From the NCBI RefSeq assembly GCF_000787575.1, contig NW_012236521.1, forward strand, positions 762,924 through 826,923: a stretch of DNA of 64,000 nt. The letters run 5' to 3'. The DNA is from Acytostelium subglobosum LB1. Taxonomy: Eukaryota; Evosea; Eumycetozoa; Acytosteliales; Acytosteliaceae. Made by a program: the position numbers and the translations under genes. The notes beneath the pieces are model-generated. The model was not told the origin of the DNA and ran no database searches. It was given only the letters and a program-made list of their open reading frames with translations. Below are positions 56,790 through 64,000 of this stretch, one piece after another. The first letter of the stretch is position 1. Each line of letters begins with the position of its first letter.

Positions 56790-57408
56790 GTTATTTATAT
56801 CTATCTATGTGTATGTAACTGTTACATGTACAACTACAAGTATCACGTGTAATAAATATATATATATAAGATGATTGATTGAATGAAGATGCAATGCTTG
56901 ACATCTGCCACCTCACCAAGTCGATCAAGGACTCAGGCCCCAACCCAAGTGACACCCCACCATCATACCTAGCCAATCAAAGAATCAGAAAAAAGTGGTG
57001 GTTGAAGATAGTGATGACCATTTTAGGAAGTTGTAAGATATATAAATGTGTATATATATATATTTAAGTAAGGTTCGAACTAACTATAACTTAATGTAGT
57101 TGGTAATTGATTGGTATTGGATTGTTTCCAAGGTGATTTACATCCCTTGGAAACAGGTTAATATATGATGGCGCCTGATGATGTCCATCACTTTTTGGAT
57201 TGAGTACCAGTGGCCTGGAGGTGGACATGGAAGGGCCGGGCATGTTCCAGCCATGCACATTGGAATGAGTCGTCTAAACTGACGTTTAACAAGTTGGCAA
57301 ACCTGTCTAAAGGCTGCAGCAATTGGATGGATAGAACGTTCCGGACTAGTGGAGTGAGATCGACCGGGACGGATGTTGGATGTTCGGATTACATGTATGA
57401 TCATTCGA
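56790..57408. other. Intergenic between the membrane-protein start and the Myb stop
   Basis: The right part, 57160-57400, is less AT-rich than other spacers and is open in one minus-strand frame that overlaps the Myb ORF end (motifs AAFRQVCQLVKRQFRRLI), but I see no splice join or family. The left part is AT-rich with TATATATA runs. A hairpin lies at 57124-57154. Confidence 0.4.
57124..57154. repeat. Perfect 10-bp inverted repeat (hairpin)
   Basis: GTTTCCAAGG at 57124-57133 and CCTTGGAAAC at 57145-57154 with an 11-base loop. It lies about 255 bases beyond the Myb stop codon, so could be in that gene's 3' untranslated region. Confidence 0.6.
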
Positions 57409-59091
57409 TCAAATTTGGACCAGAGGCAATGGTGACATGGACAGCTCCTCCCACTTGTTCTTGCATTCGAGTGCCGTGCGAGGCAACTTGGTATGTTTGC
57501 CCTTGGCAAGATGCTTGGCAACGGGGACAAATGAAAAGGCATTGCTACCCTTCTTGGCGATGAGATCATTGACCATCGTGGACAAGACCTCGAGCTCTAC
57601 GTGCGACCAGGGTACCTGGCGAGACTGGACCGCCTTGCAATATTGATATCTACATTGGATGTCGGACCGCGACTTGAGCTCCATGGCCACACTCTTCCAG
57701 GTTGTTCCATGCTTGTCGACCAACATGAAGAGCTGGGTCTCCTCCTCCTCGTCCCAAGAGCCCTTCTTTATCTGTGGACTGAGCACGCGGTTCCAATGTT
57801 GAGCACACTGCGCTCCGGTCTTGCCTCCGCCCAACATCGTAGCGATCTTCTTCCACTGCTTGTCACCAATATCGTTGACCAACTGGATCAGTGTCTCTGA
57901 CTCCTTGATCGACCACTTGTTGGGTGGCGATCGGAGTCCCTTGCTCATACACTCGCGTTTTCTCTCACGCTTCTTCTTTGAGGGACCATAGCTCTTGTTG
58001 GTGAGCTCCATCTCTTTGGTAAAGTCGAGGTATCGCTGCTCGATACCACACTCGGTCATGTACTTGACCATCTTGACGTCACCGTCCAGCCTTACGATGG
58101 TCTCGATCAGGCCTTGGAACAGGCCCTCATTGTTGTTGTCACAACAGAGCTTGTGAACAATGCTGAGCAGATCCTTTGGCGAGGCGGATGGACCCGTTGA
58201 GGAGAGGGCCTGTTGCAAGGAGTAGGAGAGTCCACTCCGGGCGACCAAATCCATCAATGGATTGAGCATGGGTCTGAGCTGCTCGTCAACTGACTCAATG
58301 TCATTCTCGTCCTCACTCAAAGAGTCGGTGTCAAGTGACATGTAGTCGTAGTTGTCCTCACTGCCATCGGAGACAAGAGGAGAAGACATGCATGGGCTCT
58401 GGCTCTGGCTGAATCTTCTCTTGGTCGGGAAGTTTGGCGAGAGGTTGGTCATTGTCGGCACGGGTGGTGTCGACAATGGTATGGTTATAGTGTCACAGGA
58501 TGATGTCCTAGTCAATGGCGAATTGATCGTCAAAGTTGGACTGCTAACTTCGCTGCCTGGTGGGCTCGTCATATAGAGCAGAGGCGAGGAAGTTAGTTGT
58601 TGTTGTTGATGTTGTAGATGATGATGTTGTTGATGTTGGTAATGTTGTAGTTGTTGTTCAGATATGGCTGGGAGGTGGAGGGTGTGATGTGGAAGTGGTT
58701 CGGGCATTGGTGGAGCGTAGAACTGTTGCTGTGGCTGCGGTTGCTGATGGCAACCACTAGACATCAAAGTTGAATGATCCATCACAGGTGTTGATGGATA
58801 AAGATGTGGAGTGAGTGGTGGTGATGGTATCAGATGATGTGATCCAGACATTGGATACATTGGAGAGTATCCAGTAGTCGAGGTGGAGGTGGTGTTGTTG
58901 GAGTAGTATGGAGTGGTATATTGCTGTTGTTGCATTGGATGTAGTGGATGAATCAGCTGAGAATGCAACACTGGTGTTGTTGGCACTTGGTCATCCCAGT
59001 ACTCATTCCAGCCCAGCTGATGTAATTGTGGTTGCTGAAGTTGTTGCTGCTGTTGCTGGAACTGAGTGTTATGTGCGTATACAACCGCCAT
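57409..59091 (-). CDS. Myb/SANT-repeat DNA-binding protein
   Basis: A single-exon protein of 560 aa. The first ~210 residues are Q/H/P-rich, as in many dictyostelid transcription factors. A middle region (about 265-380) is helical and includes LSEDENDIESVDEQL. Two clear Myb repeats follow: NKWSIKESETLIQLVNDIG to CAQHWNRVL (about 393-445) and GSWDEEEETQLFMLVDKHG to QCRYQYCK (about 448-495). A more diverged third follows (PWSHVELEVLSTMVNDL to CKNKWEEL). The tryptophan spacing supports DNA binding in the nucleus. The basic stretch KKKRERKRE (about 375) may be a nuclear signal. The target genes cannot be told from sequence. Confidence 0.88.
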   Translation of the reverse strand: MAVVYAHNTQFQQQQQQLQQPQLHQLGWNEYWDDQVPTTPVLHSQLIHPLHPMQQQQYTTPYYSNNTTSTSTTGYSPMYPMSGSHHLIPSPPLTPHLYPSTPVMDHSTLMSSGCHQQPQPQQQFYAPPMPEPLPHHTLHLPAISEQQLQHYQHQQHHHLQHQQQQLTSSPLLYMTSPPGSEVSSPTLTINSPLTRTSSCDTITIPLSTPPVPTMTNLSPNFPTKRRFSQSQSPCMSSPLVSDGSEDNYDYMSLDTDSLSEDENDIESVDEQLRPMLNPLMDLVARSGLSYSLQQALSSTGPSASPKDLLSIVHKLCCDNNNEGLFQGLIETIVRLDGDVKMVKYMTECGIEQRYLDFTKEMELTNKSYGPSKKKRERKRECMSKGLRSPPNKWSIKESETLIQLVNDIGDKQWKKIATMLGGGKTGAQCAQHWNRVLSPQIKKGSWDEEEETQLFMLVDKHGTTWKSVAMELKSRSDIQCRYQYCKAVQSRQVPWSHVELEVLSTMVNDLIAKKGSNAFSFVPVAKHLAKGKHTKLPRTALECKNKWEELSMSPLPLVQI

Positions 59092-62000
59092 GGTTATCAG
59101 TACTCTTTGTTTGCTCTGGGTCCCAGGGCAGGTCAGTCAATCAATCAATCAGGCAGTCAGTCAGTGGTGCGGTCCGGTCCGGTCCTTTCTCCGATGGATG
59201 GATGGATGGAAATCTCTGTCTGGTCTGGCTTTCTCTTGAGAATACCCTTGGAGTAAAGTATTGTAGGAATACTAGAGTTTAGATTGATTGATTGTTAGTT
59301 AGTAAGTGTGTTGTTATTATGCAAATGGAACTGGAGGAGGTGGAAGTGGAGGTGGAGGTCGAGGTGGAGTGACCAGTCTATGACTGCAGGAGGAGAGAGA
59401 GGTCATGTGTGGGGGGTGAGAGTGGTGAAGGGGCAACAACAACACCTCCTGGATTTGATTGATGGTTGGATAGTCCATCCACAAGATGTTGTTGGACAAA
59501 CGTAAAGATGGCGATGAAGAAGTAAAGTAACAAAAGTGGTTGAATGGGCCTGGCAGCAATCCGGATGTGGGGCTGGCAGTGTGCCTGCTGGGAATGATCA
59601 TCACAACACAACAACTGGCAATGATCATACTCTTACTCTCTTACTATCACTCTTATGCTGACAGGAAGACTGGTGAGTGATTCGACCAACCAAGTCTGTC
59701 TCCGCCATCAAGTGTTTAATATTGATAAAAAGGGGTGATATCCCTTGTGTGTGCACCTCTTTGATGGAAGTCCCAGGTGTGTGTGTATGTTTGTATGTTG
59801 GTGTGTATTTGACGAACGTGATTGGACTCCAAGATAGTGAAGTGCTTAGAGTGTGGTTAATGGGCACAAGATAAAGTATGTGATCGAGTGAGTGTGGAAA
59901 TGATCGAGTGAGTTGTATGTAATATCCAATATGATTGATTGAGTGTATGAATGAATGTGCGTGGAGCGTGGATGGATGAATGTGAGTGGAGTGTGGATGA
60001 AGAGCTATGACGATGGATGGAGGTACAAGGATGAGTGAAGTGGATGGTGTGGTAGTAGGTAGGTTGAGTGATGTGAAGTGAGGCGAAGTGGAAGGGAATA
60101 GTGTGATGATAATCAATCAATCTTTCACTTACTATCTATCTATCTCTTTATCCCTAAGATAATTATCTCTATGTAACCTCTAACTTGGTATAGTTTTAGA
60201 TTATGTTGGGTTGGCTGGTTAGGATTGCTTGATTGATTGGTTGATTGAACCTTTGTTTGTTGGTTAATATCCCAGCCAAATCAAAGNGCATGTAGGTAAG
60301 GTTTCTTTGAGATTCTTATGAATGATGATGACCTACACTGACAGACAGACAAACAAACAAGACGTCAAACCACCATTAAATAGGTTGTAGCCAATCGGGA
60401 GAAGGGAAGGAGCTTCAAAAGAAGTGTGGGATGTGGAGAACCAACGAGGGATATGGATATCAGTCCATCAAACACAGTGACATGTCGCCCATTGTGGGCC
60501 AATAAGACCAGTTGGTGGTATGATTAATTAATGAAGTGGTAGTGTTTAGTATGGTACAGCACCACACAGTCAGTGTCATTTTGATTGAATGGGCGCTATA
60601 ATAAAAGCAAAGGACGCGGCGAGGTGCACTGATGGGTGCGCGAATCACATTGTCGACGAGGAATTGGTGTTGGTTGGTGGGGGTGCGCACGTAATGATCG
60701 TGGCCCGCTCGCTAAAAAAAGCTGATGTGATTAGGGGGTGCAAGGGCACAAACGATCGTGTTGCGACTTAATGTCGTGATTGACTTTGGATTGGTCATCC
60801 AGAACTTGTGTGTGATTGGATATGTCAGACACAACGAATTGGAATTGGCAAAGTCATGTGACAAGACTTCGACCTCTGGACAAAAGTGTTCGACTTCTGC
60901 AGCGACTCAGCGGTAGTCGTCGTTGTGCAGTCTGTTGCTAATAATTACATCCGTATCACATCTATGTGTTGGTCGACTATGTTGCTATTATTGTTTGTTT
61001 ACATTTATAGGTTGGACTATGGTACAACTATGTGATGGATGGAGGACATACTTTGATTGATTGATTGATTGATTGATTTATTGACAAATCCAAAATAGGA
61101 TACATACATAGCAATGAGTAATAACTCAACAACAGAGTTATAAGTAATGTATGGATAATGTATGGATAGATGGCAAGGGAGAAGACAATGAATGAGTGAT
61201 GAGTGGACAACAATAATGTGACACTGATGGCACCCATGGACGCAAACAAACAAACACTGGGTGGACATAAGTTAAATCTGATGAAGGATCACCAACATCA
61301 CTCCACCTTCATTCCAATCATCCCGTGGTGGCGTGTCAACAAGGAGTGTGTGTGTTTGGAAGTCTGTTGTGGGCGCCCCTGCGTGATCTGTACTCTGGAC
61401 AAAAGGACCACGCCAAACGCCCATTCCATCTTGGGAGTGGGTATTGTGATTGGCCTTTAGATTGTGTTGGTAGGTAGATAGGCAGGGAAGGTTGGCTGGT
61501 AGATTGACTGGTTGGTTGGTTGGTTGGTGGTCATGCATGAGGTATCATTGATGGAGATCCTCCAGTGTGTGGAGAGAGTAGTGTTGGTGTACTATTTTGA
61601 GTGTATCCTTACTTTGTCAATGAGATAGACTTAGTATAAAGTTTGATTGATTGTTTGTTTGTTTGTTTGATTGTTAACTAAGTATTAGATTCATTCATTC
61701 AAACATTCAATCATTCATTCATTCATTCATTAATATTAGCAACGACGAGGTAATAACAACCTTACATGCATATTAGATAAGTTTGTGTCTAATACTATGG
61801 ACGGACATTAAGGGGTGGGAGGGTCAATTTGTAGACGGTCAACTCTTGTTGTTGTTGTTGATTGGCTATCGTCTATCTAATTTAATGGGCATAACATACC
61901 CTGTCATTAATATTAATATTAATGAATGAAAGAATGAAGACATGTGACATCGTTGAAGATTCATTCGCTCATTCATTCATTCATTCAAATGAAACCAATC

Positions 62001-62380
62001 GAGAGATGATGGATGAGGAGGAAGTGGACTTCACACGCCAGCCACGCCACTTCCCATCACAGCACAGCACAGCAAGAAGAACAAATAGATGCGAAGTTGC
62101 TCGGAGCTCCTCGTGACACGCGTGGGATGGAACCCATCCCCCAACAAACAGGTCCAGGTCATCATCACACCCAACTACCACTTCCATGGAAGTGAACACA
62201 CGCAAACGACAACAACAACATCAAATTAATTTAACGAACGGCTTCCCAATTAAAGACGTACTGATGGGCACCTTTACATGGCCTGACTATTGGGGCGGGG
62301 CGTCTGCCATCTTTTGATTTGATTAGTTTTGTTTCCAAAAGAATCTAGGGGTGTGTGGTCGAGTGTCGACACCTGATTCC
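59092..62380. other. 3.3-kb region without a supported gene
   Basis: It holds GGAGGTGGA-type purine repeats near 59330-59370, GAGTGTGGATGA-like tandem units near 59940-60010, GATT and GTTT runs, an ATTC run near 61690-61730, and (TTAATA) near 61908-61922. Frames near 59320-59628 (minus, Pro-rich) and 61203-61460 (plus, Cys-containing, 85 codons) are open but match nothing and lack support. A GC-richer block at 60590-60780 is unlike the flanks and could be a non-coding RNA or regulatory patch; no tRNA fold is seen. One N occurs at 60287. Confidence 0.4.
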
Positions 62381-64000
62381 TCAGTCGTGGATTTTAATCG
62401 AGTTGGCGAGGTTCTTGTTGATGACTTCGCTGTGCAGATCTGATAGCCACGCTTCTTTATCCGTCCGAGATGAGAAGCACAGTGTGTACATGACCACATC
62501 GAGTGAATCGAGTCTTCCTTGCACAATCCTGACCAGTGAATCTATTAAACATACATACATAATGCAAGGCGCGGGAGTCAGAGTAAGTAAGCAATAGGAA
62601 CGGTAAACAATGGCGTGGTTAAAGTGTGCCGTGTTGGTGTCGTCAATATGTTGTTTGATTGATTACTTGGCTTGCTTGCCGTGGATGTGCTTTGGTTTGA
62701 ATTGGAACCAAGTCGTTTGCAAGAATGATCGAGCAGGCGCGCACCTCATTCCAACATACCGCCAACCGCCATCCATCCATCCAATCAATCAACCAATCAA
62801 CCAATCATGAACAAACGAACAATCAAACATACCTTTGGCCTCGATATCCTTGATATCTGCATCGGTGAGCTGAATGGTGTAGAGATACTCGTACTTTGCT
62901 GAAGAGAAGAAGCCTGATGTCTTGGCCACCACCAATATGTCGTTGAAGCAGAACAGGTAGTAGTTGCCCGACTCGTGCTTCTTTGTGGAGGATACAGCGC
63001 ATGCACCCTCCCTTACAAAGGAACGGTGTGATGCTATCAGTAGTCCATTCTGTATTGTATTGTGTTGTCCATTAGTTCGTTAGTTAGTTAGTCAGGACCA
63101 GATACGCATGCCAAAGACCATGTTACACATACCGGAAGGTTCTTGATCTCGTGGTTTAACGATATCAATCTCGACCTATTGTCAACGTTCTTCTTGCTAT
63201 CATTGATGAATGTGTTGATGCTCTTTAGTGAGTTATAAGCTGAGCTTATAGTACTATGTTCTTTGTGATCCTCTGCCGTATGTTTCAATATTTCCTGGAT
63301 TGTTTGATTGTTAGTTAGTTGTTCCAGACCTGTCCTTTGATCAACATACTCTTAGCAATAGTTCATATCTTGGAATACGTTGGACAGGCATGATCAATAA
63401 ACTGAAGCTAAAGTAGGTGGTTGGATGGAAGAGAGGAGAGTCAGTGCAATGTCCAATGATTGATTGATTGAATGAATGAGTGGAATGATTCCAGCGATGC
63501 ATACATATCAGCATTAGACCTGGACTTCTTCTTCTGGGTCTATAGTTTGCAATTGAATGAGTATGAGTATGAGTGGACATTGGAGGCAGGTCAACATGTT
63601 ACATCCTGGACACGCTACTTACCTCAAAGAATTGAGCTTGTTGAGGGTTCTCCAGCATCGAGTTGAGATGAGGAGTAACCTTATCAAAGTTATTTACATA
63701 CTCTACGTAGAGCTTAAAGACTGGTGCCTGGTAATGGAAAGAGGTGCTGTTAGAGTCATTGATCAATCATGGATTGATGGATGTATGAATGGAGGTACTT
63801 ACAAACTTGGTAAAGACATCACCAACTTGGATTGGGAAAGTCTTCAGACGAGTCTCAATCTGCTTGAGGAAGTCGGTACTCAGCTCGGCAAGACTCTTGA
63901 GGTTGGAGAAAGTGATGGCCACATCTTCCTGTTTGAACAGGCTGGTGACATGTGACTCCACCTCCATTGGGATCATATAGTAGTCGCGCAGCAGTAGTAG
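62381..64000 (-). CDS. RhoGEF (DH-PH) protein, 3' part; 5' end beyond the window
   Basis: Seven exons (64000..63803, 63727..63623, 63539..63505, 63407..63350, 63294..63133, 63049..62833, 62541..62381) join in frame to 311 codons, open at the right edge. The first exons carry the Dbl-homology domain: DYYMIPME near its start, YVEYVNNFDKV, and the conserved helix LLIMPVQRIPRYELLL. A PH domain follows: NGLLIASHRSFV, YLFCFNDILVVAK, YLYTIQLTD and FSSRTDKEAWLSDL. The pair activates Rho/Rac GTPases that drive actin remodelling. Upstream domains cannot be seen. The protein ends about 15 residues after the PH domain. Exon 3 is only 35 bases, but the frame closes through all junctions. Confidence 0.9.

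Noticed and set aside
59317-60116. Minus-strand frames rich in Pro, His and Ser
   Set aside because: Composition follows purine-rich and GAGTGTGGATGA-like repeats; no family match, and the region fits the promoter of the Myb gene.

Overview
The window is nuclear DNA of a social amoeba (dictyostelid), probably a species other than Dictyostelium discoideum because coding DNA is only moderately AT-rich. The evidence is intrinsic. Short AT-rich introns have GTAAGT or GTATGT donors. Long poly-Q, poly-N and poly-T tracts run through proteins, and TTGA/GAAT tetranucleotide repeats fill the spacers. The genes include an FNIP-repeat protein, a SPRY-SAM-kinase of the splA type, a five-LIM protein with an LD motif, and amoebal orthologues of common eukaryotic genes. 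A few N bases mark draft-quality spots. Exon boundaries below were read from splice signals and checked for reading-frame closure; they are inferences, not transcript data.

Layout, left to right. 0.5-7.4 kb (-): splA-like SPRY/SAM/kinase. 9.3-11.6 kb (+): secreted protein of 19 cysteine-rich repeats. 11.7-12.4 kb (-): SAP18. 12.5-16.6 kb (-): P5B ATPase of the ATP13A2 group. 17.4-19.1 kb (+): LD motif plus five LIM domains (PINCH/paxillin-like). 19.2-20.9 kb (-): FNIP-repeat protein. 22.1-23.9 kb (+): GH18 chitinase-like protein with a Thr/Ser stalk.

24.1-27.1 kb is a mobile-element hotspot around tRNA-Glu(CTC) and tRNA-Cys(GCA). A broken LINE lies about 55 bp upstream of tRNA-Glu, and a retroposed, polyadenylated cDNA with a 9-bp target duplication lies just downstream of it. 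27.2-28.8 kb (-): FBXO3-like F-box/ApaG protein. 30.9-31.6 kb (+): unknown gene with a probable 1.1-kb 5'UTR intron. 31.7-33.3 kb (-): PIG-U. 33.6-36.2 kb (-): cullin-3. 36.3-38.9 kb: DNA transposon with inverted ends, a DDE transposase and a second ORF. 39.5-40.4 kb (+): Rieske protein of complex III.

40.7-42.9 kb (-): kaptin. 43.1-43.8 kb (-): GINS subunit Psf2. 44.0-45.3 kb (-): glutaminyl cyclase. 45.6-48.0 kb (+): SAM/NTPase/nuclease-like gene of Crinkler-RHS type with two in-frame stops. 48.1-52.0 kb (-): 5-oxoprolinase. 52.1-56.8 kb (-): large multipass membrane protein built of internal repeats. 57.4-59.1 kb (-): Myb protein. 62.4-64.0 kb (-): 3' part of a RhoGEF (DH-PH), running off the right edge.

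Neighbouring genes are mostly functionally unrelated, as expected in a eukaryote. The accessory, fast-changing parts are the two transposon zones, the Crinkler-like gene, the cysteine-repeat gene and the repeat-built membrane protein.
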